Of a DNA stretch of 64,000 nt, positions 34,585 through 42,970 are shown in pieces (the first letter of the stretch is position 1; each line of letters opens with the position of its first letter). The notes beneath the pieces are model-generated. The model searched no databases, was not told the DNA's origin, and saw nothing but the letters and a program-made list of their open reading frames with translations. The translations under genes and the position numbers were made by a program. The DNA comes from Promicromonospora sp049532985 (GTDB lineage Bacteria; Actinomycetota; Actinomycetes; Actinomycetales; Cellulomonadaceae): positions 5,704,001 through 5,768,000 of the forward strand of contig NZ_CP186693.1 in assembly GCF_049532985.1 (NCBI RefSeq). The letters run 5' to 3'.

Positions 34585-35904
34585 CTAACCGCAGACCTTG
34601 GTGGTGTCAGCGCCGGTGAAGGCCTCTTCGCCGGCCTGCTTGATCACGGTGGACGACGGCGAGGGCTCGGGCGTGCCGGCCCCGGCGTCCGTGCCCGTCT
34701 CCGTGCCCGTCTCCGTGTCGTTCTCGCCCGCGGCGCCCTCGCCGTCCGTGCCGCCCGCGGACGGGGACGCCGACGGCGATGCCGACGCCGCGGCCGGGTC
34801 GTAGTCCAGGGGCCGGTCGTGCTTGACGTTGTCCCACAGGGTCGTGGCCTCGTCCGTCCACACCACGTTCGCCGCGTTGTTCGGGTCGTACACGTTGGGG
34901 ACGGTCATGAACGTGATCGTGTCAGGCCGTACGTTGCGCATCGAGTAGGCCAACCCGGCGAGTCCGTCGATGCTGGCCAGCTCCTCGTTCATGGTGAGGG
35001 AGCCCGTCACCGCGTTGAGGAACCCGAGCGTCTTGGAGGGGTTGGTCAGCACCTCCTGGCTCAGCACCTTGCGGGCGAGCGACGCCATGACCTCCTGCTG
35101 CCGGCCGATGCGGCCCAGGTCGGACCCGTCGCCGAGGCCCTGGCCGGTCCGGGCGCGGGCGTAGTCGAGTGCCTTCACACCCTTGAGGAGGTGCGTACCG
35201 GGCTCCAGGGACAGGTGGTTGGCCTTCTCCGAGTAGATGGCCTCCTCGACGCACACCTCGACCCCGCCCACGGCGTCGATCATCGAGGAGAAGCCGGCGA
35301 AGTCGACCACGATGAAACCGTCCATGAAGACGCCGGTGAGCGACTCGATCGTCTTGACGGTGCACAGGGCGCCGTCGGCGACGCCGCCACCGGCCTGCAC
35401 GCCCTGGGAGAACGCGGCGTTGAACTTGGTGCCGTACAGCTCGGCGGTGGTCGCTCCCTCCTCGGTGGTGCACGAGGGGACGTCCACGGTCGAGTCGCGC
35501 GGGATCGAGACCATCTCGACCCGGGAGCGGTCGCCCGAGATGTGCATGACCAGCGTGGTGTCCGAGCGGGCGCCCATCTCCCCGCCGCCGGCGAGGCCGC
35601 CGTTGTCGCCGTCGCGCGAGTCGCTGCCCATGACCACGATGTTCAGGGGCGTCCCCGCGTTCGGGTCCTGCGGCAGCACCACCTCGGGGCGGTCCGAGCC
35701 CAGCGCCGTCATCCCGGCGGTGTCGATGTTTCCCGTCAGCCGGGTCACGGCCGTCGCGCCGCCGACCACGCCGAACACGAGCACCCCGACGAGGACCAGG
35801 CCGACCGTGCGGGCGGCGCCGCCCGACGCGTTCAGCACGCGGGCATGCGACGGCCCCTTGGCGGGATTCGTCGCACCCGGGGCGCTGAGGTCAGGAAATG
35901 TCAC
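34585..35904 (-). CDS. LytR-CpsA-Psr (LCP) family wall-polymer ligase 2
   Basis: 439-residue LCP protein: short cytoplasmic N-terminus, one helix (about 33-55), LCP domain (about 85-320) with GSDSRDGDNGG, ARSDTTLVMH, SIPRDSTVD and GRIGRQQEV, and a low-complexity acidic Ser/Thr/Gly tail of about 70 residues ending in a conserved-looking TTKVCG. The GTG at 35904 is chosen because TAGGAT lies 8 nt before it; the ATG at 35910 is only 2 nt from that box and would be possible only from another promoter. It is upstream of, and co-transcribed with, the first LCP gene. M. tuberculosis Rv3267 (LCP) also sits beside a TIGR03089-type gene. Confidence 0.92.
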   Translation of the reverse strand: MTFPDLSAPGATNPAKGPSHARVLNASGGAARTVGLVLVGVLVFGVVGGATAVTRLTGNIDTAGMTALGSDRPEVVLPQDPNAGTPLNIVVMGSDSRDGDNGGLAGGGEMGARSDTTLVMHISGDRSRVEMVSIPRDSTVDVPSCTTEEGATTAELYGTKFNAAFSQGVQAGGGVADGALCTVKTIESLTGVFMDGFIVVDFAGFSSMIDAVGGVEVCVEEAIYSEKANHLSLEPGTHLLKGVKALDYARARTGQGLGDGSDLGRIGRQQEVMASLARKVLSQEVLTNPSKTLGFLNAVTGSLTMNEELASIDGLAGLAYSMRNVRPDTITFMTVPNVYDPNNAANVVWTDEATTLWDNVKHDRPLDYDPAAASASPSASPSAGGTDGEGAAGENDTETGTETGTDAGAGTPEPSPSSTVIKQAGEEAFTGADTTKVCG

Positions 35905-35912
35905 GGCCATTG

Positions 35913-35918
35913 ATCCTA
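35913..35918 (-). promoter_or_regulatory. -10 box of the leaderless LCP operon
   Basis: TAGGAT on the minus strand, 8 nt upstream of the GTG at 35904. The region further upstream (35919-35985) has a small GC hairpin and no gene. Confidence 0.45.
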
Positions 35919-35985
35919 GGGGTTGGGTGTTGCACGGCGGCGCACCGCCGGGGGGCGGACCGTAGAGGGTTCGTGGAGAAGCCCT

Positions 35986-36729
35986 CTAACCGCGCCGCCA
36001 CTCGGCCTGCTCGCTGCTCAGCAGCCGGGTTCGGCGTGATTCGTCCCCGTCCAGCTCCGTCGCGGTGGCCGCCGACACGAGGACGGCGGAGCCGCCGCCC
36101 GCCCAGATCCCCAGCAGGTCGCGCAGCACGTCCGCCACGGCCCCGCGCCCGTCCACGACCACGCGGGCGCCGTCCCCGGCCTCGGGGACCAGCTCCTTGT
36201 GCCCGACGGCGCCCGCCGCGGTCACCAGTGCCTCCCGGTCCGGGTCGACCTCCTGCACCCAGCCGATCACGTCGCCGTACGTCATCACGGCCGACGCCGC
36301 GTCGATCGCGCCGGCCGGCAGGTCGCCGTCGTACCGCCGGGCGAGCGCGGGAAGGGAGACGACGACGAGGTCGGCCCCGGCGTCCGCCCAGCGGTCCGGG
36401 GCGTCGGTGACCACGACGTCCGGGTCGGTCCCGGCGTCGGGCAGCGCCACCGTCGCGCCCGTGCGCCAGGCGGCCAGCGCCCACACGGCCGTGCGCCAGT
36501 GCACCGGCAGGTCGATGACGACGCCGGTACCGGGGGCGGCGTCGAACTCCTCGACGAGGAGGTTGACGGTCTTGCTCGCCCAGTTGGCCAGGACGGCGCC
36601 GGACAGCTCGACCCGTTCACCGTCGTCGCCGTACCAGGTGAGGCGCGGGCGGCCGCCGTCTGCGGCGAGGCGGGCCAGGAGCGAGGCGACGTCGGGCACA
36701 GGGCCGCCGCTGCGGGACGCGATCTGCAT
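35986..36729 (-). CDS. TIGR03089 family protein
   Basis: 247-residue actinobacterial protein related to the N-terminal part of AMP-binding acyl-CoA synthetases (RLTWYGDDGERVELSGAVLANWASK) but lacking the AMP-binding P-loop and C-terminal domain, so catalysis of that type is unlikely. The same family lies next to an LCP gene in mycobacteria. The ATG at 36729 is 6 nt from a TAGGGT -10 box. Its function is unknown; context suggests a link to wall assembly. Its 3' end faces the LCP operon promoter on the same strand. Confidence 0.85.
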   Translation of the reverse strand: MQIASRSGGPVPDVASLLARLAADGGRPRLTWYGDDGERVELSGAVLANWASKTVNLLVEEFDAAPGTGVVIDLPVHWRTAVWALAAWRTGATVALPDAGTDPDVVVTDAPDRWADAGADLVVVSLPALARRYDGDLPAGAIDAASAVMTYGDVIGWVQEVDPDREALVTAAGAVGHKELVPEAGDGARVVVDGRGAVADVLRDLLGIWAGGGSAVLVSAATATELDGDESRRTRLLSSEQAEWRRG

Positions 36730-36735
36730 GCGGCC

Positions 36736-36741
36736 ACCCTA
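36736..36741 (-). promoter_or_regulatory. -10 box of the leaderless TIGR03089 gene
   Basis: TAGGGT on the minus strand, 6 nt upstream of the ATG at 36729. Confidence 0.45.
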
Positions 36742-36867
36742 CGAGGGCTCCGGGCGTGTCGACGCGCCGGAGGGTGAAAAGACTGGGGAGGGGTGAGACG
36801 TACGCCACGACCTGCGGAAGGACTCGTGAATTACTCGTGGAACGGCCGGGCGATAGCACAATTCCGC

Positions 36868-36896
36868 TTGACGACTCCAGGCGACACGCGTGTAAT
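36868..36896 (+). promoter_or_regulatory. Consensus-like promoter of whiB2
   Basis: -35 TTGACG and -10 TGTAAT, each one mismatch from consensus, separated by 17 nt. Transcription would start near 36903 and leave a 5' leader of about 93 nt. An inverted repeat GTATGC-N12-GCATAC (36902-36925) lies exactly at the start site and could be an operator. The surrounding 36780-36930 is markedly more AT-rich than the rest of the window. Confidence 0.6.
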
Positions 36897-36901
36897 TCCA
36901 T

Positions 36902-36925
36902 GTATGCAGTTTTCGTAGCGCATAC
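36902..36925. promoter_or_regulatory. Inverted repeat at the whiB2 transcription start
   Basis: GTATGC and GCATAC, perfect 6-bp arms with a 12-nt spacer, immediately downstream of the whiB2 -10 box. A dimeric regulator binding here would block initiation. The regulator is unknown. Confidence 0.4.
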
Positions 36926-36995
36926 GCAACGGGGCCTGGAAGCTGCAGGTCCGGCGAGGCCCCGGAGCACGGAACACGGCATGAAGGGGCACGTC

Positions 36996-37337
36996 ATGTG
37001 GAACATTCTGGAATCGGACGTGGAGTTCCCGACTGACGCCGAGAACAAGCCGGCGCCGGTGGCCCCGGTGCTCCCGCTCTTCGGCGAGCTGTTCGAGCTG
37101 ACCGAGCCGGACGAGTCGCTGCTCGGCTGGCAGGAGCGCGCCCTGTGCGCGCAGACCGACCCTGAGGCCTTCTTCCCGGAGAAGGGCGGGTCCACCCGCG
37201 AGGCGAAGAAGGTCTGCTCCGGCTGCGAGGTCCGGGCGGAGTGCCTCGACTACGCGCTGGAGAACGACGAGCGGTTCGGTATCTGGGGCGGCCTCTCGGA
37301 GCGCGAGCGCCGCAAGCTCAAGCGGCGGGCTGTCTAG
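36996..37337 (+). CDS. whiB2: WhiB2/WhmD-type iron-sulfur regulator
   Basis: 113-residue WhiB protein with cluster ligands Cys51, Cys74, Cys77 and Cys83. ALCAQTDPEAFFPEKGGSTR and RFGIWGGLSERERRKLKRR are nearly identical to mycobacterial WhiB2/WhmD and Streptomyces WhiB, which control septation and sporulation. The N-terminal 40 residues are acidic and variable. The ATG at 36996 has AAGGGG 6 nt upstream; the earlier ATG at 36981 contains that Shine-Dalgarno and is less likely. The order whiB2, large glycosyltransferase, DUF5719, metallopeptidase, DUF3499, manA and phosphomannomutase resembles the mycobacterial Rv3255c-Rv3260c block. Confidence 0.96.
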   Translation: MWNILESDVEFPTDAENKPAPVAPVLPLFGELFELTEPDESLLGWQERALCAQTDPEAFFPEKGGSTREAKKVCSGCEVRAECLDYALENDERFGIWGGLSERERRKLKRRAV

Positions 37338-37361
37338 GATCACGCGGCGGGCTGTCTAGGA
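37322..37361. repeat. Tandem duplication of the whiB2 3' end
   Basis: An 18-bp sequence containing the last whiB2 codons and stop, GCGGCGGGCTGTCTAGGA, is repeated exactly with a 22-bp period, so a second copy of the gene end lies just outside the gene. Confidence 0.9.
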
Positions 37362-37450
37362 GCTGATACCTCGGGCTGACTGGTGGCCCTGGTGGCCCTG
37401 GTGGCCGGGCGCCCCGGCTGCTTACGCCCTGGGTGGCTGGGCTCCCTCAT

Positions 37451-37547
37451 TCGGTCCGTTGCACCGCTCCGGAAGCCGTCTTCGGTCCGTTGCCGCCAGA
37501 TCGGTCCATCGCCCGACCGATGTCGAGGCGACCGACCGAACTCGTAG
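37451..37547. repeat. Second copy of the dispersed 31-bp-period element
   Basis: TCGGTCCGTTG occurs at 37451 and 37482 (31-bp period) and TCGGTCCA at 37501 (19 bp further), the same 31-then-19 spacing as at 32867, 32898 and 32917. It ends in GACCGAACTCGTAG, the complement of the core at 32825-32845, and includes a small stem ATCGGTC/GACCGAT. It is a degenerate copy of the purE-downstream element. Confidence 0.75.
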
Positions 37548-37583
37548 GGCTGCCAGGTGCAGGGGACCGATGTCATCGGCCTC

Positions 37584-37803
37584 GCGCCGGCAGCCCGCAG
37601 CCTCGCTCTGCAGCCGGCAGCCCGCAGGTGGCGCCGGCAGCCCGCAGCCTCGCTCTGCAGCCGGCAGCCCGCAGGTGGCGCCGGCAGCCCGCAGCCTCGC
37701 TCTGCAGCCGGCAGCCCGCAGGTGGCGCCGGCAGGTGGCGCCGGCAGCCCGCAGCCCGCACCTGACGCCCGCAGCCCGCACCTGACGCCCGCACCTGACG
37801 CCC
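37584..37803. repeat. Three perfect 47-bp tandem repeats plus fragments
   Basis: Units at 37584-37630, 37631-37677 and 37678-37724 are identical. A 13-bp fragment of the unit and shorter repeats with GCAGCCCGCACCTGACGCCC follow. There is no spacer variation, so it is not a CRISPR array. The repeats contain internal sub-repeats (GCCGGCAGCCCGCAG). Confidence 0.93.
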
Positions 37804-37989
37804 CCGGTGGAGCTGTTCCTCCTGCCGCCGGCCGCAAGTGCACCAGGCCCTGCGCCCGTACAGGTGCGGAGCCTGCCTGATGTCGCCTGATGTCGGCGCC
37901 GACCCGGCCGTGCACCCGCGCAGACCTGGACCCGCGTCCGGCGCGTCTGCGGCGTGTCGGTGGCGACGCGCCGCATGATGTGAAGCGAG

Positions 37990-40900
37990 ATGAGCGCTCC
38001 ACGTACCGACAGCCTGTCGGCTCCCAGCCCCGACCGTGGCCCCGACGAGGCCGCGGCAGCGCCGGTGTGGGCCAAGGTCCCGGCGCGGACCGCCGCCCCT
38101 GCGCCGGTGGCCGTCACGGTGACGGCCGTCGTCGTGACACGCGGCAGCAGCCCCTACCTCGGTGCCACGCTGGCCGCGCTGCGCGCGCAGTCCCGCACGC
38201 CGGACGACGTGGTGGTGGTCGACGTCGACACCGCCCCGGCCACGTCGGGCCACCAGGATCTGCAGCTCGGCGGCGCGCGGTACGTGGCGGGTGCCGGCGC
38301 CCGCACCTTCGGTGAGGCGGTCGAGGCGGCGCTGGCCGCGGCCGGCGCCCCTGAGCACGGCTGGCTGTGGCTGCTGCACGACGACTCCGCCCCTGCGCCC
38401 GGTGCGCTCGCCGCGCTGACCCGCGCCGTCGAGCACTCGAACGTCGTGGCCGTCGCGGGCTGCAAGCAGCGCCGGTGGGAGACGGGGCCGGACGGTGCCC
38501 CGCTCGACCCCGGACTCTCCGACCGCGGGGTGCTCGTCGAGGTGGGGCACACGGTGTCGCCGCTGGGCCGCCGTATGACCGGGATCGACGACACCGAGAT
38601 CGACCAGGGCCAGCACGACGCGCGCGAGGACGTGCTCGCCGTCGGGCTCGCGGGCGCGCTGGTGCGTGCCTCGGTGTGGCGTCAGGTCGGGGGTACCGAC
38701 CCGGCGTACGGCCAGCTCGGTGACTCCACCGACTTCTGCCTGCGGGTGCGGCTCGCAGGGCACCGTGTCGTGGTGGTGCCCGACGCCGTGGTGCGGCACG
38801 CCCAGGTCTCCCTGCACGCTCCCGGGTCGTCCGGCGCGCGCCGACGCAGCCAGCTCTACCTGCGCCTGACGTCGGTGGCGCCCTGGATCCTGCCGTTCGC
38901 CATGCTGGCGATGGTCGCGTGGGCGCCGTTCGCCGCGGGCTACCGGCTCGCGATGAAGCGGCCCGACCGGGCCCGGGACGAGCTGCTCGCCCCGCTGTGG
39001 GCGGTCTTCCGGCTGGGGCCGCTGCTGCGGGCCCGGCGCCGGATCGCGCGGACGTCGACGGTGCCGCGGAGCGTGCTGCGCCCGCTGCTCGGCACCTGGC
39101 GCGAGGTGGCTGCGGAGCGCCGCGACCGGCGGCTCGCGCGCGGCGAGGCCCACCGCGTGGAGGATGCGCTGTCCGACCTGGAGCAGGCCGAGCTGCGGGC
39201 CCTGGCGGTCCGGCGCCGTGCCGGGCTGGCCGTGGTCGTGGTGGGCGCCCTGGGCCTGGCCGCGACGCTGTTCGGTCCCGCGCTCGGTGCTCTCGCGTCC
39301 GGCGGACGGCTGGTCGGCGGGGCCCTGCTCCCGGCCGGCGGCACGACGGCGACCACCTGGTGGGCCGCCACGTCCGGCTGGGTGCGCGACGGGCTCGGCG
39401 CGGCCGCCCCGGCGGACCCCCTGCTGCTCGTGCTGTCCGGGCTCTCGGTGCTCACGGGCGGCTCCCTGCAGGACGCCGTGGACGGCGTGCTGCTGCTCGC
39501 CCTCCCGCTGGCCGCCGTGGGCGCCTGGGCCGCCGCGGGCACCGTGACCCGCTCGGTGTGGCTGCGGGTGCTGGCGGCGCTCGCGTGGACCGTCGCCCCG
39601 GCGTTCCTCGGTGCGCTGGACGGCGGGCTGCTGGGCGCGGTGCTGGCGCACGCGCTGCTGCCGTGGACCGCCGTGGCGCTCGTCCGGGCCGTCGGCGTGC
39701 AGGCCGTCGACCGGCTCACACCCCCCGAGGGAGCGCTGTCGGCTCCCCGGTCGTCGCGGGCCGCCGGCTCGCTGGGTGCGGCCGGTGCGGGCGGACTGCT
39801 GCTGGCCTGCGTCGTCGCGGGCGCGCCCGCGCTGCTGCCCGCCGCCGTGCTCGTGCTCGCCGGGGCGGTGCTCGTGGCCCCCCGCCGCCGGACCTGGTTG
39901 GCGCTCACGCCGGTGCCGGCCCTCGTGGTGGGTGCGCCGTTGTGGTGGACGGCGCTGCGCGACGGCAACCGGGGACTCCTGACGGCCGAGCCGCTGGCCG
40001 GCTCGGGCGTTCCCGCGCCCGGCGACGCGTCGGGCCTGGAGCTGCTGCTCGGTCTGCCGTCCGCACCGGCGCCCTGGTTCGACGTGCCCGACGGCGGCGG
40101 CCCGGCCCTCGTCGCGCTCCGCACTGTGGTGGCGGCGGGACCCTGGGTGGCGGGCGGGCTGGTGCTGGCCCTGGCGCTGCTCGGCCTGCTGGCCGCGCTG
40201 CTGGGCATCGGCCGCCGGCGGGCCGGCCCGACGGCGCGCCGCGTCACGGGCACGACCCTGACGGGCTGGCTGGTCGCGGCGGCGGGGCTCGCGGTCGCGG
40301 TGCTCGCGCAGGGCGACGGCCGGTGGTCCGGCCCCGGGCTGTCCCTGCTGCTCCTCGGCCTCGGCGGTGCGGCCCTCGCGGGGGCGACGGCGGTCGTGGC
40401 ACAGCGCACCCGCCTGAGCGGATTTCCCGGGGCGGCGGTCCGCGTGGGGGCGACGGTGCTGGCGGTGACCGGGCTGGTGCTCCCCGTGACGCAGGCGGCC
40501 GCCTGGCTGGTCGGTTCGGGCAGCGTCGCGGCAGGCGGCCGCAGCGCGCTGCTGCACGTCTCGACCGAGCCGGTGGTGCCCGCCGTCGGACAGCAGATGC
40601 AGGCGCCGCCGCGGCAGGCGCGCGTGCTGGAGATCGGCTTCTCCCCGGAGGGCGACGGCACGGTCCGGTACGCGCTCCTGCGCGCCGACGGGTCACAGCT
40701 CGCCGACGCCGCCGTCGCGGCGCGGGCCGCCGCGGACGGTGCGTCGGACGGCGCCGCGGCCGAGGCCCTGGACGCCGCGGTCGCGGAGCTGGTGTCCGGC
40801 ACGACCGACGGGGTGCCGGAGCAGCTCGCCGGCCTCGGCGTCGGTGCGGTGCAGGTGCGGTCGGGCGACGCGGCCGAGGAGCGGGACGCCGCCGTCGGCG

Positions 40901-41343
40901 ACCTCGTGGCCACGCTCGACATGGTGCCCGGCATGAGCCGGGTGACCGAGGGGCAGGCCGTGTCGGTGTGGCGGGTGTCGCCCGCGGACGAGCCCGCGCC
41001 CGGCTGGGCCCGGCTGGCCGAGGGCGGCGTGACCCGGCAGGTGCTGGAGTCGGCCGGTACGGAGGTCCGCACGGACGTCGCGCCGGGCGGCGCGGACCGG
41101 ACCGTCGTGCTCGCGGAGGCCGCGGGCTCCGGCTGGCACGCGACCCTCGACGGGCGCCGGCTCGAACCGGTGCCCCCGGAGGACACGGCGGGGAGGCAGG
41201 CGTTCGACCTCGGGCCGGACGCCGGGCACCTCGTGGTCCGCTACGAGGCACCGCACCGCACGGCCTGGCTCGTGCTCACGACGTTCACACTGGTGGTCTT
41301 CGCCCTGCTGGCCCTGCCGGTGGGACGCAGGAGGGTCCGATGA
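37990..41343 (+). CDS. Large polytopic GT2 glycosyltransferase
   Basis: 1117 residues. A GT2 catalytic domain (about 40-300) starts VTAVVVTRGSSPYLGATLAA and has VVVVDVDTAPA and the acidic WLLHDDSAPAPGAL in place of the usual DXD; QLGDSTDFCLRVRLAG marks the acceptor region. About 12 membrane helices follow (300-850), then an extracytoplasmic domain (about 850-1085) and a final helix. Such fusions occur beside whiB2 in many actinobacteria and are thought to make a surface glycan, but the product is not established. The ATG at 37990 has only a weak ribosome site; the stop overlaps the DUF5719 start as ATGA. Confidence 0.85.
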   Translation: MSAPRTDSLSAPSPDRGPDEAAAAPVWAKVPARTAAPAPVAVTVTAVVVTRGSSPYLGATLAALRAQSRTPDDVVVVDVDTAPATSGHQDLQLGGARYVAGAGARTFGEAVEAALAAAGAPEHGWLWLLHDDSAPAPGALAALTRAVEHSNVVAVAGCKQRRWETGPDGAPLDPGLSDRGVLVEVGHTVSPLGRRMTGIDDTEIDQGQHDAREDVLAVGLAGALVRASVWRQVGGTDPAYGQLGDSTDFCLRVRLAGHRVVVVPDAVVRHAQVSLHAPGSSGARRRSQLYLRLTSVAPWILPFAMLAMVAWAPFAAGYRLAMKRPDRARDELLAPLWAVFRLGPLLRARRRIARTSTVPRSVLRPLLGTWREVAAERRDRRLARGEAHRVEDALSDLEQAELRALAVRRRAGLAVVVVGALGLAATLFGPALGALASGGRLVGGALLPAGGTTATTWWAATSGWVRDGLGAAAPADPLLLVLSGLSVLTGGSLQDAVDGVLLLALPLAAVGAWAAAGTVTRSVWLRVLAALAWTVAPAFLGALDGGLLGAVLAHALLPWTAVALVRAVGVQAVDRLTPPEGALSAPRSSRAAGSLGAAGAGGLLLACVVAGAPALLPAAVLVLAGAVLVAPRRRTWLALTPVPALVVGAPLWWTALRDGNRGLLTAEPLAGSGVPAPGDASGLELLLGLPSAPAPWFDVPDGGGPALVALRTVVAAGPWVAGGLVLALALLGLLAALLGIGRRRAGPTARRVTGTTLTGWLVAAAGLAVAVLAQGDGRWSGPGLSLLLLGLGGAALAGATAVVAQRTRLSGFPGAAVRVGATVLAVTGLVLPVTQAAAWLVGSGSVAAGGRSALLHVSTEPVVPAVGQQMQAPPRQARVLEIGFSPEGDGTVRYALLRADGSQLADAAVAARAAADGASDGAAAEALDAAVAELVSGTTDGVPEQLAGLGVGAVQVRSGDAAEERDAAVGDLVATLDMVPGMSRVTEGQAVSVWRVSPADEPAPGWARLAEGGVTRQVLESAGTEVRTDVAPGGADRTVVLAEAAGSGWHATLDGRRLEPVPPEDTAGRQAFDLGPDAGHLVVRYEAPHRTAWLVLTTFTLVVFALLALPVGRRRVR

Positions 41344-42959
41344 CGCGCAGGACGACGAAGCGCAGGAAGCTGACCGTGCCGCCCGCGGCCCGGCGTGCGG
41401 CGGCCGCGACGGGCGCCCTGCTGTGCGCGATGGCCGTCGCCGCGCTCGCGGTGACCGACGGCACGGTCGGGCCGGGTCCGGCCGTGGCCGACCCGGGCGA
41501 CGGTGCGCGTGCCGTCCCCGTGGCGGCCGCGGAGACCGGGCTGGTCTGCCCGCAGCCGGCGGAGCTGGAGCAGCCCGACGTGGGCGACGACCAGTTCAGC
41601 GCGACCCCGGTGGAGACCAGCACGTCGCTGGTCGCCGTCGCGCTGGACGGCGCCGATCCTGCGCTGACCACGCTCGACGGGGCGGAGACCGGGGACCTCA
41701 CCGGCCCGCTGGAGGTCGGCGACGCCGCTGCGGTGCGTACGGGCCAGGTGCCCGACGCGCGCCTGCTGCGCGTCACCCCGGGCGGCGCGACCTACGCCAC
41801 GGGCACCGTGGCGTCCGTGACGACCGACGGCGACCTGCGCGGCATGGTCGCCGGACCGTGCGCGGAGCCCGCCGTCGAGCACTGGCTCGTGGGTGGCAGC
41901 ACCGCGGTCGGCTCGAGCGGGCGGCTGGTGCTGCAGAACCCCGGCCGCACCCCCGCCACCGTGGCCCTGGAGGCCTGGGGCGCCTCCGGGCCCGTGGCGC
42001 TCGGTGGCCAGGCACTCGTCGTCGTGCCGCCGGGGGAGCAGGTCGTGACCATGCTGGAGGCCGTCGCGCCCGACCAGAGCCGGCTCGCGCTGCACGTCAC
42101 CGCGGAGGGCGGGCGCGTGGGCGCGTACGTGCAGCACCACCGGATCGACGGGCTGCTGCCCGCGGGGGCGGACCTCGTCGTGGGCGGGGGGGCGCCGGCC
42201 GCGACGACCGCGGTGTCCGGGGTCGTCAGCACGGGCGAGGCCGTCGACGACCCGCACGCCCCGCGGCTCGACCTGCTGGCGCCGGGGGACCGGTCCGGCA
42301 CGGCACGCCTCGCGGTGCTCGGCGCCGACGGCCCCGTCCGCCTGCGCGGCGGGGAGGAGGTGGCCCTGGAGCCCGGCAAGATCACCACCCTGCCGCTGGG
42401 CGGGCTGCCCGAGGGTGCGTACACGGTGGTCGTGGACGCGGACGTGCCGGTGGTGGCCGGCGCCGCCGTGGACCGCCGGGGCACGCCCGCACGGGACGCG
42501 GTCGTCGACGGCGACCCGTACGACCGCGCCTGGCTCCCCGGTCAGGCGGTGCCGTCCGACGGCGTCGTGGCCGACGGTGTCGTCGCCGTCCCGCAGGACG
42601 CCTCCTACGAGCTGGCGCTGGCCGGCGTGCCCGGCGAGCGTGACCCGGAGCGCATCGACGACGTCGAGGGCAGCACGGAGGTCGGGCTGCGCGGCATCGG
42701 GCCGGACGGCGCCGAGGCGTGGTCGCAGACCGTCGAGGTGCCCACGGGGCAGACGGTCACGCTGGACGGTGCGGACCTGGGCGACCCCGGCGAGACGGTG
42801 GCGGTGGTCGCGGAGCAGCCCGCGGACCAGCCGGGCGTGGTCTGGTCGGTGACGCTGTCGGACGCCGGGGCGCCGTCGCTGTTCTCGGTGCTGAACCCGG
42901 CGGCGCCGCTCGCCTCGGGCGACGAGGTGCGGGTGCGGCGCGTGGACGCGGTGGGCTGA
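41340..42959 (+). CDS. DUF5719 secreted/anchored protein
   Basis: 539 residues with a basic N-terminus and one hydrophobic helix (about 18-42), then an all-beta-looking extracytoplasmic region of Val/Thr/Gly-rich repeats without catalytic motifs. Conserved elements include LVLQNPGRTPATVALEAWG and RLDLLAPGDRSGTARLAVLG. It is translationally coupled to the giant glycosyltransferase, the conserved arrangement for DUF5719, so it is probably an accessory of that enzyme at the outer membrane face. Its stop sits in a 13-bp tandem duplication, 9 bp from the stop of the convergent gene. Confidence 0.85.
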   Translation: MTRRTTKRRKLTVPPAARRAAAATGALLCAMAVAALAVTDGTVGPGPAVADPGDGARAVPVAAAETGLVCPQPAELEQPDVGDDQFSATPVETSTSLVAVALDGADPALTTLDGAETGDLTGPLEVGDAAAVRTGQVPDARLLRVTPGGATYATGTVASVTTDGDLRGMVAGPCAEPAVEHWLVGGSTAVGSSGRLVLQNPGRTPATVALEAWGASGPVALGGQALVVVPPGEQVVTMLEAVAPDQSRLALHVTAEGGRVGAYVQHHRIDGLLPAGADLVVGGGAPAATTAVSGVVSTGEAVDDPHAPRLDLLAPGDRSGTARLAVLGADGPVRLRGGEEVALEPGKITTLPLGGLPEGAYTVVVDADVPVVAGAAVDRRGTPARDAVVDGDPYDRAWLPGQAVPSDGVVADGVVAVPQDASYELALAGVPGERDPERIDDVEGSTEVGLRGIGPDGAEAWSQTVEVPTGQTVTLDGADLGDPGETVAVVAEQPADQPGVVWSVTLSDAGAPSLFSVLNPAAPLASGDEVRVRRVDAVG

Positions 42960-42970
42960 CGCGGTGGGCT
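42945..42970. repeat. 13-bp tandem duplication spanning two convergent stop codons
   Basis: GACGCGGTGGGCT occurs twice in a row. The junction supplies the TGA of the DUF5719 gene, and the end of the second copy supplies the TAG of the minus-strand gene. Confidence 0.9.

Larger units (their letters stand above)
37338..37989. other. 652-bp repeat-rich intergenic region
   Basis: No credible gene; open frames here encode only repetitive Ala/Pro/Gly peptides in several frames. In order it contains the whiB2-end duplication, three copies of CTGGTGGCC (37380-37407), the second dispersed 31-bp element (37451-37547), three perfect 47-bp units (37584-37724) with derived fragments to about 37803, a doubled GCCTGATGTC (37874-37893), and about 100 bp before the next start with no clear promoter. 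Confidence 0.7.

Noticed and set aside
37584..37803. Possible CRISPR array
   Set aside because: The 47-bp units are directly adjacent without unique spacers, and no cas gene is present; the same holds for the 31-bp and 14-bp arrays.
37433..37880. Several short frames encoding repeated Gln/Pro/Ala peptides in the region after whiB2
   Set aside because: They arise in three frames from the 47-bp repeats, have no ribosome sites and match no protein family known to me.
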